Shown here one piece after another: positions 1-7,802 of a stretch of 64,000 nt of DNA. The first letter of the stretch is position 1, and each line of letters starts with the position of its first letter. Below the pieces are notes generated by a model that saw only the letters and a list, made by a program, of their open reading frames with translations, was not told where the DNA came from and did no database searches. This DNA is from Allopontixanthobacter sediminis (GTDB taxonomy: Bacteria > Pseudomonadota > Alphaproteobacteria > Sphingomonadales > Sphingomonadaceae), in NCBI RefSeq assembly GCF_009828115.1, contig NZ_WTYL01000001.1:620001-684000 (forward strand). The letters run 5' to 3'. Made by a program: the position numbers and the translations under genes.

Positions 1-1
1 C

Positions 2-1528
2 GAAATCGTGACCCATTGGGCGGATGGCAGCGAAACCCGCACCGATTGGGCGGGCATTCGCCGCGATGCGCTGAAGATGACGCAGGCGTTGCGGGCCGCC
101 GGGATCGGCAAGGGCGACCGTATCGCAACGCTGGCGATGAACCATTCGCGCCACCTGGTGACGTGGTACGGCGCGGTCGGCGTCGGAGGGATCCTGCACA
201 CGATCAACCCGCGCCTGTTCGACGATCAGCTGGAATACATCGCCAACCATGCCGAGGACCGGGTGCTGCTGTACGACGCGGCGTTCCAGGGCGTGGTCGA
301 CAAGATGAAGTCCAAATGGACCACCATCGAACATTATATCTGCTTCGACAGCGGCGAACATTCGCCCGCGTTCGAGGACTGGATTGGCCCGTATGACGGC
401 GACACGAATTGGGCCGAAGTGGACGAACGCGATCCCTGCATGCTGTGTTACACCAGCGGCACTACCGGGCATCCCAAGGGCGTGCTGTACGAACACCGTT
501 CGACCATGCTCCACGCAATCAGCGGGTTGCAGCCCGCGCTGTTCGATTTCCAGGCGAGCAGCGTGATGCTGCCGGTCGTGCCGATGTTCCATGCCGCCAG
601 CTGGGGCCTGCCATGGGCCGGGGCGGCGGCGGGGATCAAATTCGTCTATTCCGCGGTCAACGACCCGAAAGTGCTGTGCGACCTGATGGCGCGCGAGGGC
701 GTGACCCATTCCGCCGGGGTGCCGACCGTTTGGCTCGCGATGTTCCAGCACATGGATGCAACGGGCGAGACCTTGCCCACGCTGAAGCAGGCCATCATCG
801 GCGGATCGGCCGCACCGCGTTTCATGATCGAACGGCTGATGAAAGCCGGGGTCCGCGTCGCTCACGCCTGGGGCATGACCGAAACCTCGCCGATCGGCAC
901 GACCGGCGCGGAACCGGCCAATTGGGACGAGCTTTCCTTCGACGAGCAGGTCTCGGTCAAGGCGAAGCAGGGTGTGCCCCCGTTCGGCGTGGAACTGCGC
1001 TGTGTCGATCTCGACGACATGACCACCGTATTGCCGCGCGACGGGGAGACCTCGGGCGCGCTGCAGATCCGCGGTCCGTGGGTAATCAAGCGCTATTTCA
1101 AGGCGGAGGAAGACGCGGTGACGCCTGATGGCTGGTTCGACACCGGCGATGTCGGCATCCTCTATCCGGACGGCACATTACAGCTGACCGACCGGACCAA
1201 GGACGTGATCAAGTCCGGCGGCGAATGGATCAGCTCGGTCGAACTCGAAAACGAGGCCGTGGCGCATCCCGCCGTGGCGGAAGCCGCCGCGATCGGCATG
1301 CCGCACCCGAAATGGGACGAGCGCCCGGTGCTGTTCGTGGTCAAGAAAGGCGGCGCGGAATTATCGGCTGACGAAGTGCTGGAATTCCTGTCCGGCCGGA
1401 TCGCCAAGTGGTGGATGCCCGACGCGGTCGAATTCGTCGACGAAATCCCCCACACCGCGACCGGCAAGATTTCGAAGAAAGACCTGCGCGCGCAGTTCGC
1501 CGATTACGTGCTGGCCGATACGGAATGA
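2..1528 (+). CDS. Fatty acyl-CoA synthetase (AMP-binding), 5' end outside window
   Basis: Activates a fatty or other carboxylic acid to the acyl-CoA through an acyl-adenylate. The reading frame is open to the left edge, and the segment around the first GTG (position 8) reads as the interior of a protein, so the N-terminus is missing. Visible ANL-family motifs are the P-loop-like TSGTTGHPKGV near base 450, the WGMTETSP motif near 870, DGWFDTGD near 1130 and the C-terminal GKISKKDLR lysine motif near 1460, where the lysine is the expected adenylation residue. It resembles the medium/long-chain acyl-CoA synthetases common in sphingomonads. The exact substrate cannot be read from the sequence. 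The stop codon overlaps the start of the next gene (ATGA), so the two are probably co-transcribed. Confidence 0.9.
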   Translation, partial: EIVTHWADGSETRTDWAGIRRDALKMTQALRAAGIGKGDRIATLAMNHSRHLVTWYGAVGVGGILHTINPRLFDDQLEYIANHAEDRVLLYDAAFQGVVDKMKSKWTTIEHYICFDSGEHSPAFEDWIGPYDGDTNWAEVDERDPCMLCYTSGTTGHPKGVLYEHRSTMLHAISGLQPALFDFQASSVMLPVVPMFHAASWGLPWAGAAAGIKFVYSAVNDPKVLCDLMAREGVTHSAGVPTVWLAMFQHMDATGETLPTLKQAIIGGSAAPRFMIERLMKAGVRVAHAWGMTETSPIGTTGAEPANWDELSFDEQVSVKAKQGVPPFGVELRCVDLDDMTTVLPRDGETSGALQIRGPWVIKRYFKAEEDAVTPDGWFDTGDVGILYPDGTLQLTDRTKDVIKSGGEWISSVELENEAVAHPAVAEAAAIGMPHPKWDERPVLFVVKKGGAELSADEVLEFLSGRIAKWWMPDAVEFVDEIPHTATGKISKKDLRAQFADYVLADTE

Positions 1529-1953
1529 ACTACCTCAACCCCACGCGCGAGGCGTTCGATTTCTTCAAGTCGCTGCCGCGCGATACTCCGATCAACATGC
1601 TCAATTTGCTGCGCTACCGCGACCGGGCAGAATATCCCGAGGGCCATCCCAGCGCCGCCAAAGGCTGGACCGGGCGTGAGGCCTACGCGGAATACGGGCG
1701 GACCAGCGGCCCGATCTTCAGCCGCGTCGGCGGCACGATAATCTGGCGCGGGGCGTGGGAAGCGATGGTCACCGGCCCGGACGACAAATTGTGGGAGGAC
1801 GCCTTCGTAGCCGCCTATCCGAACGCCGGCGCCTTCCTGGAAATGATCACCGATCCGGAATACCAGAAGGCGGTGGAAAACCGCAGCGCCGCCGTCCTCG
1901 ACAGCCGCCTGATCCGCTTCGCACCTGGCGAAAATGGCGGCGGGTTCAACTAG
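1525..1953 (+). CDS. DUF1330 family protein
   Basis: A 142-residue protein starting at the ATG that overlaps the stop of the acyl-CoA synthetase gene. The frame is open further upstream, but that stretch is an out-of-frame reading of the ligase gene. The sequence has the features of the DUF1330 ferredoxin-like fold: PINMLNLLRY near the N-terminus, an EAYAEYGRTSGP segment, a GGTIIWRG strand and a C-terminal DPEYQKAVENR helix. Such proteins are small, cytoplasmic and of unknown biochemical function. The overlap with an acyl-CoA synthetase suggests a role in the same degradative or lipid pathway, which is inference only. Confidence 0.8.
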   Translation: MNYLNPTREAFDFFKSLPRDTPINMLNLLRYRDRAEYPEGHPSAAKGWTGREAYAEYGRTSGPIFSRVGGTIIWRGAWEAMVTGPDDKLWEDAFVAAYPNAGAFLEMITDPEYQKAVENRSAAVLDSRLIRFAPGENGGGFN

Positions 1954-2026
1954 TTCCTCCGCGGCCCGGGGACATGCTGGCACGGGTAAACGGTCATCCG
2001 TTCGGTTACACCAACACCGCCGTTTG

Positions 2027-2062
2027 GTGACCTGACGTCCACTCCAAACCCGATCAGGTCAC
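2027..2062. terminator. Inverted repeat between convergent genes, possible terminator
   Basis: GTGACCTGA at 2027-2035 is matched exactly by its reverse complement TCAGGTCAC at 2054-2062, with an 18-base spacer. It lies between the DUF1330 gene and the convergent hypothetical gene, whose stop codon is in the right arm. There is no T-run, so an intrinsic terminator is only one reading. A protein-binding palindrome is another. Confidence 0.35.
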
Positions 2063-2712
2063 TCGATCCGATAGTCCAGAACGGTGAAGCGCGCGGGTGC
2101 TGTCGCAAATACTCCGTGACCCCGCCCCGAAGCACCGCCGAAGGTAAAGCCAATTTGCGACGTTTCGCGAAGGGCTGCATCGAAAGCTTGGGGAAGGCTG
2201 CTCGCGTCGCCGCCCATCATTGCAATCCAGGGTTCGGTCAAAGATATCGAAACGGTGTGTGTGCCTGGCGAAAGAGGCAGATCCCGACCGGCTGGCGAAT
2301 ACCACCGGTGATGCGGAGTTCGTGCAGTCCACCGGTCTCCCGCTCGCTGGATATACAGCGACAGGGTTGCAGGTCCGGCGGGGTTCTCTTGCTCGAGAAA
2401 GCGCGTTCCAGGCTTCGCATCGATGCGATACGTCAACGTGATCCGTTTCGCCCCCTCGAGCGATCGCACCGGGACGGTCACATAATGGACATGCCCGTTG
2501 GCGGCAGCGGGGTAGGGGAAGTCGAAGGCTGGTCCATCACGCGTTTCCTGCATAGTTCGCGGCATGTTCACGGAGTAGTTTCGTCCCCGGATGATCGGAC
2601 CGATCGACCACTCCGATGCAGCAGGACCCGCGGCGTTCACCGCCGTATTCGGAAGGGTGAAAGCGGCTGCAAGAATGGCAGAACCAATAGTTAGCTGTTT
2701 GAACATGGCCAC
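2059..2712 (-). CDS. Hypothetical exported protein
   Basis: A 217-residue protein with a clear N-terminal signal peptide: a lysine near the start, a hydrophobic stretch to about residue 20, then an AxA-type site around residues 26-28. I do not recognise a family. The mature part is rich in beta-forming segments, such as HVHYVTVPVRSLEGAKRI and THTVSISLTEPW, suggesting a beta-sandwich periplasmic or surface protein. It stands alone on the minus strand, divergent from the lipoprotein gene at 2883. Composition is a little less GC-rich than the flanking metabolic genes. Confidence 0.65.
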   Translation of the reverse strand: MAMFKQLTIGSAILAAAFTLPNTAVNAAGPAASEWSIGPIIRGRNYSVNMPRTMQETRDGPAFDFPYPAAANGHVHYVTVPVRSLEGAKRITLTYRIDAKPGTRFLEQENPAGPATLSLYIQRAGDRWTARTPHHRWYSPAGRDLPLSPGTHTVSISLTEPWIAMMGGDASSLPQAFDAALRETSQIGFTFGGASGRGHGVFATAPARFTVLDYRIE

Positions 2713-2882
2713 AGCTTAGCCAGTGCAAATTGCGGCCTGCTGAACACGGTGGTTTGTCAGCGGACATGCGCGTTGCGGCCTTTGCAGGAGATTTCATGAA
2801 CGATTATCGACATTGGCATAGAAGCTGCCAGTCTGGATACGACCCAATTGCGGCCGCTCTACAAAGCTGTCAGAACATCCTG

Positions 2883-3317
2883 ATGAGGCCTCTCGTCTTC
2901 TTACTGGCAGCATTACTCTTGTCGGCATGCTCTGCCGAACTTACGGTCGAGGAGCGTGCGGCATTGGCTGCCGATGCTGAAGTTAGAGTGGTTTTGCCCG
3001 AAGGTTCCGGAGGTCTTTCGTGTTACCTGCGCGAGTATTCCATCGTGAGGGAGCAGAACACCCAAGATGGAAAAGCTTACTTGGTCGGAGAATACCATCT
3101 AGCAACGCCTTACATGGGAATGGAAAATAGACACTTAAAGCCAGGCATAGCTTGGGAGAAGCGGGATGACCTAGTCATGGGGTTTATGGACCAAGGGTGT
3201 CAAACGCTTTGGTTTAATCACCCGTTGGATGATGTTGGCAGCCCTATTCGTGCGAAGTGCGCCCCCACTCTCGACGGGACGTTTCCAACGAAAGTTAGTC
3301 CACCAGTTGACTGCTGA
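2883..3317 (+). CDS. Hypothetical lipoprotein
   Basis: The ATG at 2883 gives a short lipoprotein signal ending in the lipobox LLLSAC (cysteine near residue 16). The earlier in-frame ATG at 2730 would bury this signal behind about 50 unlikely residues, so the later start is preferred. The 144-residue product has four further cysteines (SCYLREYS, GCQTLW, AKCAPT and a C-terminal cysteine), compatible with two disulfides in the periplasm. No family is recognised. Codon use and base composition from roughly 2800 to 3350 are noticeably more AT-rich than the surroundings, consistent with an accessory or horizontally acquired gene. Confidence 0.6.
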   Translation: MRPLVFLLAALLLSACSAELTVEERAALAADAEVRVVLPEGSGGLSCYLREYSIVREQNTQDGKAYLVGEYHLATPYMGMENRHLKPGIAWEKRDDLVMGFMDQGCQTLWFNHPLDDVGSPIRAKCAPTLDGTFPTKVSPPVDC

Positions 3318-3459
3318 TACGAATATCGAAGACCTAGCAGGTTCGTCAGTTTCCCACGACATTTCCGACATTCCCAACCTATTGAGCCAGCGCCGAATGC
3401 GGACAGTCCGTCAGCCGCGATCCGCAAGCTCGAAACCGCCCGCCAAGCACTGTGCGGTT

Positions 3460-4545
3460 TCACAGCAGCCGCATCTGCCCGCCCACTTCCGGCTTGCGGA
3501 ACTGCGAGCAGTCCAGTTCGAACCGCGCCTTGGCGATCCCTGCGCGTTTACAGGCGAGGTTGAAGCGGGCGCGGAAGAGGTCGGCCCAGACGCCGGTGGG
3601 GCGCATTCGGGTGAAGAAGCCGGGATCGTTGTCCTTGCCGCTGCGGATCTGGCGGACGATGCTCATCACCTTGCCCGCGCGGTCGGGGTAGTGGACGGAC
3701 AGCCACTCCCGAAATAGCGGCGCGACTTCGTGTGGCAGGCGCAGGGGTATCCAGCTGGCGGACCCGATACCGAGCGCGCCCGCCTGCGCGATCAGGCCTT
3801 CCATGAATTCATCGGTGATCGCCGGAATGACCGGGGCGATGGAGATATGCGCAGGGATTTCAGCGCGGACCAGCTCGCCGAGCGCGGCCAGCCGTTTCGC
3901 GGGCGAAGACGCGCGCGGTTCCAGCAGGCCGGACAGATGCGGGTCGAGACTGGTGACCGAAATCGCCACCGCCACCAGCCTGCGCCGTGCCAGCTCTGCC
4001 AGCAGGTCGATATCGCGCAGCACACGGCTGGACTTGGTGGTGATGGTCACCGGATGGCGCGCTTCCAGGCACACCTCCAGCACCTCGCGGGTGATGCGGT
4101 AGCGTGCCTCGATCGGCTGGTAGGGATCGGTGTTGGTCCCCATCGCGATTGGCCGAGGGCGGTACTTCGGCTTGGCCAGCGTTTCGCGCAGCAGCTGCGC
4201 CGCATCCGGCTTGGCGAACAGCCTGGTCTCGAAATCCAGCCCCGGCGAAAGGTCGTGATAGGCGTGGGTCGGGCGGGCGAAGCAGTACACGCAGCCATGC
4301 TCGCATCCGCGATAGGCGTTGATGGACCGGTCGAAGGGAATGTCTGGTGACTGGTTGAAGCTGAGGATTGTTTTCGGGTGTTCTTCCGTCACCGTGGTGC
4401 GCAGCTTTACCGGAGGCCCGTCGAGCGCTTCCGCCGCATCCTGCCAGTCCCCGTCAGTCTCCCGCGCGTTCAGGCCGAAGCGCTGCGGCACCTGCGCCGA
4501 TTGCGCACCGCGTCCTGAAACGGGTGGGGCGACTCGTTCGTCCAT
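3460..4545 (-). CDS. PA0069 / Rv2578c-type radical SAM protein
   Basis: A 361-residue radical SAM enzyme. The [4Fe-4S] signature CxxxCxxC is visible in RGCEHGCVYCFARP about 85 residues in, followed by MGTNTDPYQPIE, a hallmark of this uncharacterised family. The fold continues through the partial TIM barrel (TTKSSRVLRDIDLL, ISVTSLDP). The reaction is unknown; members are sometimes compared with spore photoproduct lyase, but no substrate is established. It is the last gene of a probable four-gene minus-strand operon and starts 41 bases after the MoaB stop. Confidence 0.88.
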   Translation of the reverse strand: MDERVAPPVSGRGAQSAQVPQRFGLNARETDGDWQDAAEALDGPPVKLRTTVTEEHPKTILSFNQSPDIPFDRSINAYRGCEHGCVYCFARPTHAYHDLSPGLDFETRLFAKPDAAQLLRETLAKPKYRPRPIAMGTNTDPYQPIEARYRITREVLEVCLEARHPVTITTKSSRVLRDIDLLAELARRRLVAVAISVTSLDPHLSGLLEPRASSPAKRLAALGELVRAEIPAHISIAPVIPAITDEFMEGLIAQAGALGIGSASWIPLRLPHEVAPLFREWLSVHYPDRAGKVMSIVRQIRSGKDNDPGFFTRMRPTGVWADLFRARFNLACKRAGIAKARFELDCSQFRKPEVGGQMRLL

Positions 4546-4586
4546 GATAAGAACATAAACGGAACATTGTGATCAGGCTAGGGGAA

Positions 4587-5126
4587 TCAGACCTCGCGCA
4601 GGCGGGGCATCAGTTCCACGAAATTGCAGGGGCGGTTCCGGCTGTCGAGCTGTTCCGCCAATATGCCGTCCCAGCCATCCTTCACCGCGCCGTTCGACCC
4701 GGGCAGGGCGAAGATATAGGTTCCGCCGGTCACGATGGCGCAGGCGCGGGACTGGATCGTGCTGGTGCCGATGGTCTTGAAGCTGAGCCAGCGGAACAGC
4801 TCGCCGAAACCGGGAATGTCGCGCCCGCCGCTTTCGTCCCGCAGGCGCGACAACGCTTCCGGCGTGACGTCGCGGCCGGTCAGCCCGGTGCCGCCGGTGG
4901 AGATGACTGCGTCGATGGAGGGATCGGCGACCCATTGCGTCAACTGTTCGGCAATTGCGTCAGCACTGTCGCGCAGGATCACGCGGGCGGCGAGACGGTG
5001 GCCCGCGCCCTCGATCCGCGCCGCGAGGATGTCGCCGGATGTGTCGTCTTGCGAGGTCCGCGTGTCAGACACGGTCAGGACCGCGATGTTGATCGGGGTG
5101 AAGCTGCGCTCCGGGTCGATCGCCAT
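4587..5126 (-). CDS. moaB: MoaB/MogA-type molybdenum cofactor protein
   Basis: A 179-residue molybdopterin adenylyltransferase-like protein acting in molybdenum cofactor biosynthesis. The MPT-binding fold is seen in AVLTVSDTRT near the start, the VISTGGTGLTGRDVTPEA loop and the ALPGSNGAVKDGWD motif. The start at 5126 overlaps the stop of the upstream transglycosylase gene (TGATG), and the product begins at the usual family position. The open frame extends another 55 codons upstream, but those belong to the transglycosylase gene in another frame. A short MoaB-like form rather than the longer fused MogA or MoeA is indicated by length. Confidence 0.9.
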   Translation of the reverse strand: MAIDPERSFTPINIAVLTVSDTRTSQDDTSGDILAARIEGAGHRLAARVILRDSADAIAEQLTQWVADPSIDAVISTGGTGLTGRDVTPEALSRLRDESGGRDIPGFGELFRWLSFKTIGTSTIQSRACAIVTGGTYIFALPGSNGAVKDGWDGILAEQLDSRNRPCNFVELMPRLREV

Positions 5127-6919
5127 CAATCGGCTGCGGCCACGCGCACTCCGCTGCCGCCGCCAAGGCCGGGGAAGGTCGGCCACATGCCCTGCGCCAA
5201 CGCGGCCCGGCTTTCCGAAGCGCCGCCCGCCTGGCGTTCGTACATCCAGTAATTGCGCATCACGATGGCGACATAGCCGCGGGTTTCCCAATAGGGGATC
5301 GATTCCATGTACAGCAGCGGATCGCCTTGGTCGTTGATTTCCGTGTTCCAGCGCGTGATCGGTGTCAGGCCGGCGTTATACGCGGCCATGATCTTGGGCA
5401 GCAGCCCGCCGGTGGCGCGGCTGTCCCGCAGGCTTTCCAGCGCGCTTTGCCCGAAGGCCAGATTGACCGACGGATCAGCCAGATTGGCATAGCTGGCGTT
5501 CATGTTGAGCGAGGGCGCATGTTCCCGCGCCGCAATCGGCATGATCTGCATCAGGCCCTTTGCGCCCGCCGGACTGACCACAGCGGTACGGAAGTTCGAT
5601 TCCTGCAAAGCGTGGGCATAGGCCAGCGCCGGGTCGACTTTCCAGCCCGTGACCGGCTGCCATTTCGGCGCAGGGAAGCGCAGCGCGGGTTCGGCGCGGG
5701 CACCGCTGGGGGCGTTATGGGCCATCCACAATTGGGTGGAGGGCAGGCCGAGTTCGCGCGCGAGGCGGGACAGCTGCGGATATTGCTCCGGATCGCCGAT
5801 GGTCGCCTGGTGCCGCAGGACATTGTCCGCCAGCTCGCCGCGGCCGATCTCTGCCAGAGCCACGGCTGTGCGGACGTTCTCGACATCGCGGACCTTCTGC
5901 CAGTCTGCCATGTCGAAATCGGGGGTCTCGTGCGATGACGGCAGCTCCTGGCCCAGCAGTTCGGCGGCCAGCATGCCGTATAAAGTCTCGTCGAGCCGCG
6001 CCGCGCCGCGAAGATATTCCTGCGCCTTTTCGGGGGCGCGGCACCGCACGAAGGACCGTGCGGCCCAGTAATAGGCGGCGGCGGTCAATTCGACATTGGT
6101 GGAACCTTGCGCGGAACGCTGGAAGTGCTCGCCAGACCTGCTGCAATCGCCCATCCGCCATGCGGCAAGACCCGCCACCCAGTCACCCTCGGCAACCCAC
6201 GGCCCGCTGCCCTCGCTGACCGTCTGCGCGATTGCGTAGGCGGCCGGATCGTTGTTCTCGATGTAATAGCTGAACGCGACCCGCTGGCGCCATTCGGCCC
6301 GGGCTTCGCTGCTCAGGCTGGCGTCGATGCCGTCCAGCAACTGGCGCGCACCGTCGGGATCGTCATACTTGATCCGGTCGAGGATGGCCGATTTGACGCT
6401 TTCAGGCATGGAGCCGTCCGACGTCTCGCGCGGACGGATGCGCTTGGAACTGTAAGGCTGGCGGACGAAAGGCTGCGCGCGCGGCAGGTCGGGCACATAG
6501 TCCAGCCCGCGCGTCTGGCCAAGCCGGATCAGCTGTTCGGCATAGGGCAGGTTGCGGCCCTGCTGGAGCCATGCGGCGATGGCCGGGGCTTCCACGCGCG
6601 GGCTCCCGGCATGGAGGTAGTATTCCGCCTTGGCGACAGCGTGCAGCGGCCCGTCCGGACGTTCCGCCAGCATCGCGTTGACCCGCGCCCAGTCTGACGC
6701 GTCGATCGCGCCGAACAGCGCCGAGTAATAATCGCGGTCCGCGCGGCTGAGCAATTCCGGTGCGTTGCTGGTCGTCATCCGCGCGCTGTAGTAATTGGCG
6801 GAGCTGCTGCTCGCGAGCGCAGCCGATCCCGAACCGCCCAGCGCCGCGATGACGATCGCTGCGAAACCGAGGGATTTTGCTGAAGCTGTGATGCCCAGAG
6901 TGCGTTTCACCATTGCCAT
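5126..6919 (-). CDS. Soluble lytic murein transglycosylase (Slt70-like)
   Basis: A 597-residue periplasmic enzyme that cleaves peptidoglycan glycan strands to 1,6-anhydro products. It has a signal sequence (residues about 1-36), a long alpha-helical superhelical region typical of Slt70, and a C-terminal lysozyme-like SLT domain. The catalytic glutamate is in YAHALQESNF, followed by GLMQIMP and the AAYNAG motif expected for family 1 transglycosylases. It sits 9 bases behind the UDG-like gene and overlaps moaB, so it is probably co-transcribed with both. Confidence 0.93.
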   Translation of the reverse strand: MAMVKRTLGITASAKSLGFAAIVIAALGGSGSAALASSSSANYYSARMTTSNAPELLSRADRDYYSALFGAIDASDWARVNAMLAERPDGPLHAVAKAEYYLHAGSPRVEAPAIAAWLQQGRNLPYAEQLIRLGQTRGLDYVPDLPRAQPFVRQPYSSKRIRPRETSDGSMPESVKSAILDRIKYDDPDGARQLLDGIDASLSSEARAEWRQRVAFSYYIENNDPAAYAIAQTVSEGSGPWVAEGDWVAGLAAWRMGDCSRSGEHFQRSAQGSTNVELTAAAYYWAARSFVRCRAPEKAQEYLRGAARLDETLYGMLAAELLGQELPSSHETPDFDMADWQKVRDVENVRTAVALAEIGRGELADNVLRHQATIGDPEQYPQLSRLARELGLPSTQLWMAHNAPSGARAEPALRFPAPKWQPVTGWKVDPALAYAHALQESNFRTAVVSPAGAKGLMQIMPIAAREHAPSLNMNASYANLADPSVNLAFGQSALESLRDSRATGGLLPKIMAAYNAGLTPITRWNTEINDQGDPLLYMESIPYWETRGYVAIVMRNYWMYERQAGGASESRAALAQGMWPTFPGLGGGSGVRVAAAD

Positions 6920-6928
6920 CCGTTCATA

Positions 6929-7714
6929 TCAGGCTGTCCAATCCAGCCAGCGTTGCCAAAACCGTTTGCGGCGCGGGGGGGAGCGAAGCAATTCCGCCAG
7001 CCCCTCGGCGCCGAGTGTCGGCACGCTGCGACCCTCATGGTTGAAATTAGGTAAAAATGCAGGACCTTGCGCCAAATCGTGTCCTAAAAACGGCCAGATG
7101 TTGCGGCCGAGGGCACATATCTTGTCTGGTGCGGCCAGAGCGATGTGGTGGTGAAGCAATTCCCCGATCCCGGCCGCGTGCAGTTGCTGCCAGTCCGGCA
7201 TCGGCAAGTGGCGCGGCAGCACGGCGGCGAAATACACCTCGTCCGCGGAAATCCCCATGGCCGCCAGCATATTGCCGAGGAACGATCCGAGCGGGCCGGA
7301 CAGCAGATCCTGGCTGTCCTGCTCTTCCGGTTCGGCGACGATGATCATCAGTTTCGCGCCAGCCGCGCCGCGCGGGGCGATGCGCGGAAACGATCCGCCC
7401 GCGTCGAGGCTGGGCTCGGTCAGCCACCAGCTCCGGAACGTATCCAGATCGGTGGGCCATGCTGCCTTCTCGCCGCCAAGACGCGGTACCTCGGCGGGTT
7501 CGGGCACCGCATTTGCAGCGGGCGAAGAATTTCTTTGTGACGCGATCGGCGGCGGGGCCGACGCGTCTGCAGGCCCGGCATCGCCAGCAGGTTCCGGCGG
7601 CGCAAGCCAGTCTGTCGCTACGTCATCGAAGTCCTGGTCGACCCCGGCGTCCGCCCACCACGCCTGCGCGGCGGCGAATTCTTCGATCAGGGTGCGGGAT
7701 TTCGGAGCTGTCAT
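6929..7714 (-). CDS. Degenerate family-4 uracil-DNA-glycosylase-like protein
   Basis: A 261-residue protein beginning at 7714; reading frame further upstream only mirrors the ETF-QO gene. The C-terminal half follows the family-4 UDG layout: KLMIIVAEP in the place of the GEAPG motif, GSFLGNMLAAMG, DEVYFAAVLPR, then DKICALG, and a basic RRKRFWQRW end. However, the [4Fe-4S] cysteines are absent (only one Cys in the protein), and the HP(S/A) active-site motif is replaced by PTLGAEG. The N-terminal roughly 90 residues are a low-complexity Ala/Pro linker. It is intact as a gene but unlikely to be a normal uracil glycosylase. It is first gene of the minus-strand operon with slt, moaB and the radical SAM gene. 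Confidence 0.75.
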   Translation of the reverse strand: MTAPKSRTLIEEFAAAQAWWADAGVDQDFDDVATDWLAPPEPAGDAGPADASAPPPIASQRNSSPAANAVPEPAEVPRLGGEKAAWPTDLDTFRSWWLTEPSLDAGGSFPRIAPRGAAGAKLMIIVAEPEEQDSQDLLSGPLGSFLGNMLAAMGISADEVYFAAVLPRHLPMPDWQQLHAAGIGELLHHHIALAAPDKICALGRNIWPFLGHDLAQGPAFLPNFNHEGRSVPTLGAEGLAELLRSPPRRKRFWQRWLDWTA

Positions 7715-7802
7715 GATGCGCCCCGGGTCTTGACCTGCCGCGCCCCAGCAATCAAGGCTTTCCAGCAGTTTCAGGATGCAATTGACCGAAGGACAGTCCG
7801 GG

